Below, in pieces: positions 22,948 to 31,066 of a stretch of DNA of 64,000 nucleotides (position 1 is its first letter; each line of letters opens with the position of its first letter). The stretch comes from Flavobacteriales bacterium (lineage in GTDB: Bacteria > Bacteroidota > Bacteroidia > Flavobacteriales_F > PHOS-HE28), in contig JAEUSY010000030.1 of assembly GCA_016788295.1 (NCBI GenBank), positions 62,001 to 126,000 on the forward strand, written 5' to 3'. Below the pieces are notes generated by a model that did no database searches, had not been told where the DNA came from, and saw only the letters and a program-made list of their open reading frames with translations. The position numbers were made by a program, and so were the translations under genes.

Positions 22948-25191
22948 CTACTCCTTCACCACCCTCATCCCCCACCCTTCGCCTTCCGCGCTGAGCACGT
23001 AGAGGCCCGCCGGCAGGTGCTCCAGAGTGAGCAGGGTGCTGGGGCCGGTGCTGCGTTGCTGGAGGAGCAGGCGGCCCTGCAGGTCGTGCAGTTGCAGCAG
23101 GCGCGGACGCACCTCGGCGAAGCGCAGTTGGTAGGTGCCGGTGCCGGGGTTCGGGTAGAGCAGCGGCGCAGCGGTGGTGGGCGTTTCCACGTCGGTAATG
23201 ACCACCTGCACCGGTGCCGAGGGCGCGCTGGTGCAGCCCAGCGCATCGGTGACCACCACGGTGTAGGTGCCCGGCTCGGTGGCGGTGATGCAGGGCCACG
23301 TGGCCGTGGGCAGCGGCTCGCCATTGAGGTACCACTGGATGGTGGGGCGGTAGGCAGTGCAGAGGGTGTTGCCGCTCTGCAGCACGGCGGGGATGTGCGG
23401 CGTGGTGGGACAACCCAGCGCGGCGCGGAACACATCACCATGGTCGCCCACGGCCAGCAGGGCGCCGTCCACCAACTGGGCGTCGTTCATGCCCACATCG
23501 AAGGGCGCGGGCACCACCTCGTCCCAGCTGTCGCCGCCATCGGTGGTGCGCAGCACGTAGCCGCTGTACTGCACGGCATAGCCGGTATCGGGGTCGGTGA
23601 AGAAGATGCTCATGGTGAACTGCGGCAGCTCGGGAAGCAGCGTCCAGGTGTCGCCGCCATCGGTGGTGCGTGCCCCGCCGTTGCCCGCGAAATAGCCCAG
23701 CGTATCGTTGAGGAAGAAGAGGCTGTGGATGTCGGAATTGGTTGGGCTGGTCAGCCACTCCCAGGTAATGCCGCCGTCGGTGGTGCGTGCCAGTCCACCA
23801 CCCTGCCCGCCGCAGAAGCCGAGCTGGTCGTTCACGAACCAGATGTCGTAGATGTTGCCGCCCGTGAGCACCTGCTGCCAGGTGCTGCCGCCGTTGGTGG
23901 TGCGGTAGCAGCCGCCGTTCACGTAGCCGCCGCCCACAATGGCGGTGCTCGCGCTGAAGGCCCAGGTGCTGCGGATGGCCACGTTGGGTCCGGGGTGGTT
24001 GGTGCTGGTGGCGAAGTAGTTGCTGGTGCTGCGGTTGGCGCCCACGCCGCCGCCCAGCCAGCCCACGCCATCGGCCCGCAGGTGGATGCCGCCCCAAGTG
24101 GCGCTGCCGGTGGTGGCGTTGGCCCAGTGGCGGCCGCCATCGGTGGTGCGGACCACGCCGTTCTCCAGGCCGCCCATGGTCTGCCAGCCGGCCGCGGCGC
24201 CCAGCTGGTCGGTGCCGAAGCTCACCTTGGTCAGCTTGGTGTGGAAAGTGCCGATCTGCACGGCGGTCCAGGTGGCGCCATGGTCGGTGGTGCGGTACAC
24301 GCGTGCCTCGCCGGTGAGCAGCCCGATGCCGCTGGGGTCGATGTACGCGCTGTAGAGGTCCTGGTTCGTTTCGAGCACCTGCGCGCTCCACGTATCGCCG
24401 CCGTTGGTGCTGCGCATCACCACGCCGCCATTGCCCACGGCGATCAGCAGGTTGTCGCGCACGAAGAGGTTGAGCAGGCTGTTGGTGGTGGGGCTGGGCT
24501 GTTGGGTCCAGGTGAGGCCCGCATCGGTGGTGCGGATGATCTCGCCCCCGATGCCCACGGCCAGTCCGGTGAACGCGTCGAAGAAGTGGAAGGCGCGCAT
24601 GTTGTAGGTGATGGGCGCGGTGATGGGCGACCACGTATCGCCGCCGTTGCTGGTGCGCAGCAGCACCGCCCCGGTGCCCGAAGCGAAGCCCAGCGTGTCG
24701 TTCACGAAGTACAGGCCCACCAGCGCGTTGGTGGTGCCGCTGGTCTGCAGGGTCCAGGTGGCGCCGCCGTCGGTGGTGCGCGCGATCTTGCCGCTCTCGC
24801 TGGCGGCCCAGCCCAGTTGGTCGTTCACGAAGCTGAGGCGGCCCGCATTGCCGAAGCCGTTCAGGATCACGGTGGTGAAGCTGTTCCAGTTGTTGGTGGT
24901 GCGGTAGAAGCGCCCGATGTCGGCCCCGATGATGCCGCGCTGGTCGTCGAACATCACCAGGCAGCGCGGCACATCGATCATGTTGAAGGGCATGCGGTCC
25001 CAGCTATCGCCGGCATCGCTGGTGCGCAGCACGTAGCCCAGGGTGCGGTCGATGGTGATGGCATCGGTGGGGCTGTGCAGGTGTACGGCGGCCAGGTCGC
25101 TGCGGGTCTTCACGGGGGTGACCAGCTCCCACGTTTGGGCGTGCAACAGGTGTGCGGCAAGCAGCAGCAGGAAGGTGGAGGGCGTGCGCAT
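22948..25191 (-). CDS. Secreted YCF48/BNR-repeat protein with T9SS sorting domain
   Basis: 747 aa from the ATG of MRTPSTFLLLLAAHLLHA, a clear signal peptide. About a dozen repeats follow, each with RTTDGG(A/D)TW or a close variant plus FVNDQLGFA-type strands, which build a beta-propeller of the YCF48/HCF136 and BNR kind. Residues about 600-670 look like an Ig/PKD-type module (YTVVVTDALGCTSAPS). The last 75 residues are a type A T9SS sorting domain (LLYPNPGTGTYQLRF, LHDLQGRLL, GLYVLSAEG). It is probably exported by the type IX system and anchored or released at the surface. Role unknown; many Bacteroidota encode such proteins in large numbers. Confidence 0.87.
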   Translation of the reverse strand: MRTPSTFLLLLAAHLLHAQTWELVTPVKTRSDLAAVHLHSPTDAITIDRTLGYVLRTSDAGDSWDRMPFNMIDVPRCLVMFDDQRGIIGADIGRFYRTTNNWNSFTTVILNGFGNAGRLSFVNDQLGWAASESGKIARTTDGGATWTLQTSGTTNALVGLYFVNDTLGFASGTGAVLLRTSNGGDTWSPITAPITYNMRAFHFFDAFTGLAVGIGGEIIRTTDAGLTWTQQPSPTTNSLLNLFVRDNLLIAVGNGGVVMRSTNGGDTWSAQVLETNQDLYSAYIDPSGIGLLTGEARVYRTTDHGATWTAVQIGTFHTKLTKVSFGTDQLGAAAGWQTMGGLENGVVRTTDGGRHWANATTGSATWGGIHLRADGVGWLGGGVGANRSTSNYFATSTNHPGPNVAIRSTWAFSASTAIVGGGYVNGGCYRTTNGGSTWQQVLTGGNIYDIWFVNDQLGFCGGQGGGLARTTDGGITWEWLTSPTNSDIHSLFFLNDTLGYFAGNGGARTTDGGDTWTLLPELPQFTMSIFFTDPDTGYAVQYSGYVLRTTDGGDSWDEVVPAPFDVGMNDAQLVDGALLAVGDHGDVFRAALGCPTTPHIPAVLQSGNTLCTAYRPTIQWYLNGEPLPTATWPCITATEPGTYTVVVTDALGCTSAPSAPVQVVITDVETPTTAAPLLYPNPGTGTYQLRFAEVRPRLLQLHDLQGRLLLQQRSTGPSTLLTLEHLPAGLYVLSAEGEGWGMRVVKE

Positions 25192-25309
25192 GGTGATCAA
25201 AGATGGGGAACAGTTGCGGGAGGGTCATACGGGAGCAAGTTCACGGTGAATGGCCGCGGGCCCATACCCACTAATGGGTGTTTCGCGGTCACCGCGGCCG
25301 GACAACCCC

Positions 25310-25317
25310 TATCTTCG
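25310..25317 (+). promoter_or_regulatory. Bacteroidota-type -7 element, TATCTTCG
   Basis: One mismatch to TAnnTTTG, 54 bp upstream of the ATG of the following secreted protein. Pattern match only. Confidence 0.4.
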
Positions 25318-25371
25318 GGACAGTGCCTTGCGGGCGCTGCCTGTTCCACCCACGAAAACCCTTTTCCTACC

Positions 25372-26442
25372 ATGCGTCCTCGCTCACTCGCGGCCTTGGG
25401 CCTGTTATGCGCAACGTCGGTATCGGCCCAACCGGGCCCCTTCCTGCACGCCGACCTGCAGTATGCCACGCACGTGTGTACCGACACGGTGTACAGCACC
25501 GGTGCGCTGCAGGGCGGTGTGGGCACCGTGGAAGACCTCGGCATCACCAACCGGGGCTGCATGTTCGGCAACGAACGCCAAGGGGTGTGGATGCACTTCC
25601 AAGTGGCTTCGGCCGGGCGAGCGGGCTTCACCATCACACCCACGCAGACCGCCGACTACGACTTTGGCGTGTGGGGCCCCTTCGCGGAGCCACCGTGGAT
25701 GGTGGAGAACGCACCGGTGCGGTGCAGCTATTCCGCGCTCGCGGGCGCAGGCGGTCTCAACTACACTGCGATGGACCTCAGCGAGGCCGCTGCGGGCGAT
25801 GGCTGGGCGCGCTACCTGGACGTGCAGCCCGGCGAATGGTACCTGCTTTACGTGGACAACTTCAGCATGAACGGGGTCGGCTTTGCGCTCACCTGGCAGT
25901 TGCAGGGCGGTGCCACACTGGCCTGCCTTGAAGCACCGGTGCCCGAACTGGCAGCACCCGTTGCACCTGTATTACCCGGCACATCTGTGGACCTAACGGA
26001 CGAGAGCGGCAACCACCCCTATGCTTGGTACTGGGAATTCCCCACGGGCGTGCCGGCCACCAGCATGGAGCGCGATCCACAAGGCATTGTCTTCAACACG
26101 CCGGGATGCCATACCGTGCAGCTCAAGGTGTACAACGCGGCCGGGAGCGCCACCAACGCATGGCCGTGCGCCGTACAGGTTGAGCTGGGCACGGGTGTGG
26201 CCAACATGGAACCAGCTGCCTTTGGTCTGCGGCAATTGGCCGACCAGCTGCATGTGGTGCCCACGGACCGATCGAGCACGGTGGAGGTGTGTCTCCTTGA
26301 TGCGCGCGGAAGGGTGGTGTCCGTGCATACCGGCAGTGGCGAGCTGGTGATACCGGTAGGTCACATTTCCCCCGGACCCTACACCGTTCAGGTGCTGAAC
26401 AACGGTATGCGCGGCACACGGTCCGTGATGTTGGGCCATTAG
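25372..26442 (+). CDS. Secreted PKD-type protein with T9SS-like C-terminal domain
   Basis: 356 aa, started at the ATG of MRPRSLAALGLLCATSVSAQ, a signal peptide; the open frame extends far upstream antisense to the previous gene and is not coding there. Residues about 30-185 form a beta-sandwich-like domain (GVWMHFQVASAGRAGFTI, DYDFGVWGPF, WYLLYVDNF) of the kind found in T9SS cargo. A PKD-like module follows (DESGNHPYAWYWEF, CHTVQLKVYNAAGSAT). The C-terminus (VEVCLLDARGRVVSVH, GPYTVQVLNNG) resembles a sorting tail. Probably secreted; function unknown. Confidence 0.8.
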   Translation: MRPRSLAALGLLCATSVSAQPGPFLHADLQYATHVCTDTVYSTGALQGGVGTVEDLGITNRGCMFGNERQGVWMHFQVASAGRAGFTITPTQTADYDFGVWGPFAEPPWMVENAPVRCSYSALAGAGGLNYTAMDLSEAAAGDGWARYLDVQPGEWYLLYVDNFSMNGVGFALTWQLQGGATLACLEAPVPELAAPVAPVLPGTSVDLTDESGNHPYAWYWEFPTGVPATSMERDPQGIVFNTPGCHTVQLKVYNAAGSATNAWPCAVQVELGTGVANMEPAAFGLRQLADQLHVVPTDRSSTVEVCLLDARGRVVSVHTGSGELVIPVGHISPGPYTVQVLNNGMRGTRSVMLGH

Positions 26443-26507
26443 TCAGCGCGTTCGACCGATGGACTTTCAAGCCACTGACATTGCCGGCCGTGCATAAGGC
26501 CAAGCGC

Positions 26508-26570
26508 ACCCTGTGGACCATGAGGCGCTGTCCGAGCCTGTCGAAGGGCTCTCTAAGGGTCGAAGGGTGC
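26508..26570. repeat. CCTGAGG..TCGAAGG palindromic repeat
   Basis: CACCCTGTGG, TGAGGCGCTG, GAGCCTGTCGAAGGGC and GGGTCGAAGGGTG in succession, another nested copy of the family, in the 200-base gap before the cyclase gene. Confidence 0.55.
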
Positions 26571-26641
26571 GTGATGTATGCTCCAAGTACCCCGGTGACC
26601 TCGTTCTGGAGCACCTTGGACAATTGCCTACCATTGATACC

Positions 26642-28576
26642 ATGAACCAGCTCAGAAGCGCCATCGTCCTCATCCTGGCCTGCCTCGCGCTGGTCGGTGA
26701 GGCCCAACCACCGCTCGACTCCCTGCGCGCCGTGCTTTCGTGAGCCGGCCGCGACAGCAGCGCCGTGCGCGCGTTGAACGCGCTCGCCGTGGCCTATTCG
26801 CGCGAGCTGCCGGACAGCACCGTGGCGCTGGGCACGCAGGCGCTCGCCCTCGCCGAAGCCATCGGCGACAGGCCCGGCATGGCCGAGGCGCTGAAGAACA
26901 TCGGCGGGGGCCATGCCGCCGGTCAGCGCTTCGCCATCGCACGCGCCTATTACGACCGCTCCTTCGAGCAATGGTCCACCCTCGGTGATCGCGGGCAGAT
27001 GGCAAGCCTTCAGCGCAAGATGGGCCACGTGGCCGAGTCGCAGGGCGACATGCCCGAGGCCCTCAAGCAGAACCTGGCCGCCTTGCGTTACTACGAGGCC
27101 GCGCACGATACCACCACCGTGGCCAAATTGAAGTCGGCGCTGTCCAACGTGTACTACCGCATGGACCAGGGCGGGCAGGCCGTGGCCCTGCAGCGCGAGG
27201 CCCTCGCGCTCTTCGAGGCACTGCACGACACGCTCGGCATCGCACAATCCAGCAACAACCTGGGCAACATCCTCGACGAGCTGGAGCGCTACGACGAGTC
27301 GCTCCCCTACCTCGAGCGTGCGCTGGCCATGGCGCGTGCGCTGGGCAACCCCTTCGGCGAGGTCATGTGCATGGGCTCCATCGCCAATCACTACCAGCTC
27401 ATGGGCGACATGGCCACGGCCTTGCAGCGGAACGAGCAACTGCTCCCCCTCGTGAAGCAGCTCGGATCGCCGTACCACGAGGCGGCGCTCCACATCAACA
27501 TGGGCGAGATCCTTACAGCGCTGAAGCGGTACGACGAGGCCCGGACCCAGTTGGAGCAAGGGGTCGCGTTCGCCCGCTCGGTGGGCGCGCAGGAGTGGCT
27601 CCGCAACGGGCACGCGGCCTTGTACGAGCTGGCCGAGGCACAGGGCAACACCGCCGCCGGCCTGGAGCACTTCAAACTCTATGTCGCCTACCGCGACAGC
27701 ATCGAGAACGAGGCCAACACGCGCAAGGCGGTGCAGGAGCAGATGCAGTACGACTTCGAGAAGAAGGAGGCCGTGGCGAAGGCGGCGCACGAGCAGGAGC
27801 TGCGGCGCCAGAAGCTGGTGCGCAACGGCTTCATGGGCGGCTTCGCCCTCGTGGCGCTCTTCGCCGGCGTGTTCTTCTTCCAGCGCAACCGCATCAGCAA
27901 GGAAAAGGCGCGCAGCGAGGAGCTGCTGCTCAACATCCTTCCGGAGGAGGTCGCGGAGGAACTGAAGGCGAAGGGCTCAGCCGAGGCCGTGCACATCGAC
28001 CAGGTCACCGTGCTCTTCACCGACTTCAAGGGCTTCACCGCGATGAGCGAGACGCTCAGCCCACAGGAGCTGGTGCGCGACCTCAACGAGTGCTTCAGCG
28101 CCTTCGATCACATCACCGCCAAGTACGGCATCGAGAAGATCAAGACCATCGGCGATGCGTACATGGCCGCCGGTGGACTGCCGGACCCGCAGCACGGATC
28201 GCCCGCCGACGTGGTCTGCGCCGCGTTGGAGATGCAGCAGTTCATGCGCACGCACAAGGCCGAACGCGAGGCACAGGGCAAGCCCTACTTCGAGATGCGC
28301 GTGGGCATCCACAGCGGTCCTGTGGTAGCCGGCATCGTGGGCGTGAAGAAGTTCCAGTACGACATCTGGGGCGACACGGTGAACACGGCGAGCCGCATGG
28401 AGAGCAGCGGGGAGGTGGGGCAGGTGAACATCAGTGAGGCGACGTATGCGCTGGTGAAGGATGCCTCGACCCCGGTCGGCACCCCTGCATTCATGTTCAC
28501 CCCGCGTGGAAAAGTGCAGGCCAAGGGCAAGGGGGAGATGGAAATGTATTTCGTAAGCCGCGCCGAGCACGCCTGA
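26642..28576 (+). pseudogene. TPR-repeat class III adenylate cyclase, interrupted by in-frame TGA
   Basis: A 645-codon frame starting at ATG 26642 with a signal peptide (MNQLRSAIVLILACLALVGE) is stopped at codon 34 by TGA (26741-26743) and then continues in the same frame for 611 codons. The rest has TPR-like repeats (about residues 45-370), one transmembrane helix (NGFMGGFALVALFAGVFFF), and a class III cyclase domain: VTVLFTDFKGFTAMSE and KTIGDAYMAAGG with the two metal Asp, IKTIG with the base-selecting Lys, and YDIWGDTVNTASRMES with the adenine Asp. All catalytic residues look intact. A GTG at 26765 could start a version lacking the signal peptide. Alternatives are a sequencing error or a recent nonsense mutation. 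Confidence 0.8.
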
Positions 28577-28674
28577 TGTGAACGACCACGATCCTGCTGC
28601 CCTTGTTCACAATGCTCTTGATGGACGCACAGAAGCGCCCATGCAGGCGCACAGGACCAACGCGCGCCACCTGC

Positions 28675-29163
28675 TCAACCGAGGCGCTTGAGCTGGGTGC
28701 CGTAGAGCGCGGTGATGGCCACGGTCATGAGCGGCCCGAAGGTGCCGAGCAGGCTCCAAGGCAGCACGATGTGCGGCAGGAAGAGGCCCACGAGCTGCGC
28801 GCCAGCGTAGAGGTAGAAGCCGCTGCGCTTGCCGCGCCAGATGCCGATGGCGCCCATGAGGCGGGCCACGGTGCGCAGCAGGTAGATGAGCATGAGCGTG
28901 GTGCCGCTGGCGTGCAGGATGCGGGCAATGGCATCGAACTGCTCCTTGCCCTCGTCGGGCAGGTAAGTGCCGGCGGCGTCCATCACCAGGGTCACGAACT
29001 CGTCCACCGGCATCTGCGACACGCCCACCATGCCGATGAGGCCGATGGCGTAGATGAGGACGAAGACACCCGTGTTGATGAAGGTGAGGATGCCGAGCAC
29101 ACTGATCAGGTCGGGGCGTTTGGTCTCACCGGCATCATCGGGCAGGAAATGGGTCTCGGCCAT
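28675..29163 (-). CDS. Hypothetical integral membrane protein
   Basis: 162 aa from the ATG of MAETHFLPDD; longer in-frame starts run into the repeat-rich intergenic region. There are about four hydrophobic stretches: LISVLGILTFINTGVFVLIY, a Gly/Val-rich continuation, LMLIYLLRTVARLMGAIGI, and the C-terminal LVGLFLPHIVLPWSLLGT plus a further segment. No family was recognised. It is convergent with the cyclase gene and stands alone. Confidence 0.65.
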   Translation of the reverse strand: MAETHFLPDDAGETKRPDLISVLGILTFINTGVFVLIYAIGLIGMVGVSQMPVDEFVTLVMDAAGTYLPDEGKEQFDAIARILHASGTTLMLIYLLRTVARLMGAIGIWRGKRSGFYLYAGAQLVGLFLPHIVLPWSLLGTFGPLMTVAITALYGTQLKRLG

Positions 29164-29259
29164 GGGGATGGAAGGGGTTGCGTGTGCCGCGAATGTAGCG
29201 ATGAGCGTTGCTGGACGATGTGAACTGTGATGGGTGGTAGAATGTGAACCGGGAATGAA

Positions 29260-29280
29260 CCTGCCTACCGGCAGGCAGGC
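29260..29280. repeat. CCTGCCT..AGGCAGG palindromic element, intergenic copy
   Basis: CCTGCCT, ACCGGC, AGGCAGG, C. A near-identical copy lies in frame inside the glycosyltransferase gene at 33824-33845, and both are preceded by GAA. Confidence 0.75.
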
Positions 29281-29282
29281 GG

Positions 29283-29355
29283 GAATGGACGGGAATGCTC
29301 CCCTAGCCGAACATCCGGTCCGGAGGCCCTCATTCACGTTCATTCCCGTCCATTC
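29283..29355. repeat. 15-bp inverted repeat with 43-base spacer
   Basis: GAATGGACGGGAATG at 29283-29297 and its exact complement at 29341-29355, immediately next to the CCTGCCT palindrome. Confidence 0.7.
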
Positions 29356-29517
29356 ACGGTTAGGACACACCGGCTACCTGGAAGGGATCTCCTGCGCTCC
29401 GGTCCCTTGGGAGCGGCCGCACTTCCCTGTTGATCGCTCACTAGGTGTGCAACGTATCGCCAGAAATGGGTGGCAGCACTGAGCGGCACCGATGCGTTCG
29501 CCCAAGGCCCTGATGTT

Positions 29518-29552
29518 CCGTAGGGCCCTGAGGCTCTCGCAGGGCCCTACGG
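29518..29552. repeat. Perfect hairpin, 13-bp arms, 9-base loop
   Basis: CCGTAGGGCCCTG, loop AGGCTCTCG, CAGGGCCCTACGG. It lies 15 bp upstream of the lpdA -7 element and could be an operator or an interspersed repeat of the CCTGAGG family. Confidence 0.8.
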
Positions 29553-29567
29553 TTCTCCACGGGCACT

Positions 29568-29575
29568 TACCTTCG
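29568..29575 (+). promoter_or_regulatory. Bacteroidota-type -7 element for lpdA, TACCTTCG
   Basis: One mismatch to TAnnTTTG, 25 bp upstream of the lpdA ATG. The same 8-mer precedes the glycosyltransferase gene at 32964. Confidence 0.45.
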
Positions 29576-29600
29576 CCCCGCTAAACGCTATTCAACCGCA

Positions 29601-30989
29601 ATGACCTACGATCTGATCGTTCTCGGCAGTGGCCCCGGTGGCTATGTGGCCGCCATCCGCGCCAGCCAACTGGGCCTGAAGACCGCCATCGTTGAAAAGG
29701 AGGCCCTGGGCGGCATCTGCCTCAACTGGGGTTGCATCCCCACCAAGGCGCTGTTGAAGAGCGCACAGGTGTTCGAGTACATCCAGCATGCCAAGGACTA
29801 CGGCATCACCGTGGCCGCCGGCACGCCGGACATGACCGCCATTGTGCAGCGCAGCCGCGATGTGGCCAAGGGCATGAGCAACGGCGTGCAGTTCCTGATG
29901 AAGAAGAACAAGATCGATGTGGTGATGGGCACCGGCAAGCTGATGCCCGGCCGCAAGATCGAAGTGACCGGCGCCGACGGCAAGAAGCAGGTGCTGGAGG
30001 CCAAGAGCATCATCATTGCCACCGGTGCCCGCAGCCGTGCCCTGCCCGCCCTGCCGCAGGATGGCAAGAAGATCATCGGCTACCGCGAGGCCATGGTGCT
30101 CCCCACCCAGCCCAAGAGCATGGTGGTGGTGGGCAGCGGTGCCATCGGCAGCGAGTTCGCCTACTTCTACAACGCCATCGGCACCAAGGTGACCCTGGTG
30201 GAGTTCATGCCCAACGTGGTGCCCGTGGAGGACGAGGAGGTGAGCAAGCAGCTGGAGAAGAGCTTCAAGAAGCAGGGCATCGAGGTGATGACCAGCGCTG
30301 AAGTGACCAAGGTGGACACCAGCGGCAAGGGCTGCAAAGTGACCGTGAAGAGCGCCAAGGGCGAGCAGGTGATCGAGTGCGACATCGTGCTGAGCGCCGC
30401 CGGTATCGTGGCCAATATCGAAGGCATCGGCCTCGAGGAGGTGGGCATCATCACCGACAAGGGCAAGATCAAGGTGGACGACTTCTACGCCACCAACATG
30501 CCGGGCTACTACGCCATTGGCGACGTGACCCCCGGCCAGGCATTGGCACACGTGGCCAGCGCCGAGGGCATCATCTGCGTGGAGAAGATCGCCGGCCACC
30601 ACCCCGAGAAGCTGGACTACAACAACATTCCCGGTTGCACCTATTGCAGCCCGGAGGTGGCCAGCGTGGGCCTCACCGAGAAGCAGGCCAAGGACAAGGG
30701 CCTCGCCATCAAGGTGGGCAAGTTCCCCTTCAGCGCCAGCGGCAAGGCCAGCGCGGGCGGCAACAAGGACGGTTTTGTGAAGCTCATCTTCGATGCCAAG
30801 TACGGCGAACTGCTGGGCGCGCACATGATCGGTGCCAACGTGACGGAGATGATCGCCGAGTGCGTGAGCATCCGCAAGCTGGAGACCACCGGCCACGAGA
30901 TCATCAAGACCGTACACCCCCACCCCACCATGAGCGAGGCCATCATGGAGGCCGCCGCCGCCGCCTACGGCGAGGTGATCCACCTCTGA
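29601..30989 (+). CDS. lpdA: Dihydrolipoyl dehydrogenase
   Basis: 462 aa, full length. It starts with the FAD-binding VLGSGPGGYVAAIRA; the redox disulfide is GGICLNWGCIPTKALL (Cys40, Cys45); the NAD-binding VVVGSGAIGSEFAYF follows, and the C-terminal interface domain carries HPHPTMSEAIMEA with the catalytic His-Glu pair. It reoxidises dihydrolipoamide in the 2-oxoacid dehydrogenase complexes or the glycine cleavage system, using NAD+. No E1/E2 genes are adjacent. A strong palindromic terminator follows the stop. Confidence 0.96.
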   Translation: MTYDLIVLGSGPGGYVAAIRASQLGLKTAIVEKEALGGICLNWGCIPTKALLKSAQVFEYIQHAKDYGITVAAGTPDMTAIVQRSRDVAKGMSNGVQFLMKKNKIDVVMGTGKLMPGRKIEVTGADGKKQVLEAKSIIIATGARSRALPALPQDGKKIIGYREAMVLPTQPKSMVVVGSGAIGSEFAYFYNAIGTKVTLVEFMPNVVPVEDEEVSKQLEKSFKKQGIEVMTSAEVTKVDTSGKGCKVTVKSAKGEQVIECDIVLSAAGIVANIEGIGLEEVGIITDKGKIKVDDFYATNMPGYYAIGDVTPGQALAHVASAEGIICVEKIAGHHPEKLDYNNIPGCTYCSPEVASVGLTEKQAKDKGLAIKVGKFPFSASGKASAGGNKDGFVKLIFDAKYGELLGAHMIGANVTEMIAECVSIRKLETTGHEIIKTVHPHPTMSEAIMEAAAAAYGEVIHL

Positions 30990-31011
30990 CCCCGTACCCA
31001 CGTACCAACCG

Positions 31012-31039
31012 AAAGGCCGAAGGAATTCCTTCGGCCTTT
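31012..31039 (+). terminator. Rho-independent terminator after lpdA
   Basis: AAAGGCCGAAGGAA is followed by its exact complement, ending in TTTT. It lies 22 bp past the lpdA stop and 27 bp before the asnB start. Confidence 0.85.
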
Positions 31040-31053
31040 TGCATTCGTACATG

Positions 31054-31061
31054 CACCTTTG
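31054..31061 (+). promoter_or_regulatory. -7-like element for asnB, CACCTTTG
   Basis: One mismatch to TAnnTTTG, 5 bp from the ATG; if used, the transcript would be essentially leaderless. Confidence 0.3.
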
Positions 31062-31066
31062 CCACC

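Larger units (their letters stand above)
29164..29600. other. Intergenic region with three inverted repeats
   Basis: About 440 bases between the divergent membrane-protein gene and lpdA. It holds a CCTGCCT/AGGCAGG palindrome (29260-29280), a 15-bp inverted repeat GAATGGACGGGAATG (29283-29297) with its complement at 29341-29355, and a 13-bp-arm hairpin just ahead of the lpdA promoter. An 82-codon ORF across the first two elements is explained by the repeats. Confidence 0.65.

Noticed and set aside
23017-25371. N-terminal extension of the PKD-type secreted protein
   Set aside because: It lies antisense to the YCF48-repeat gene; the true start with a signal peptide is at 25372.
26741-26743. Selenocysteine codon in the cyclase gene
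   Set aside because: The TGA lies just after the signal peptide, far from catalytic sites, with no evident SECIS-like hairpin and no reason for Sec there.
29234-29482. 82-codon ORF containing LPTGRQAG
   Set aside because: Made up of the palindromic and inverted repeats in a gap; no other coding sign.
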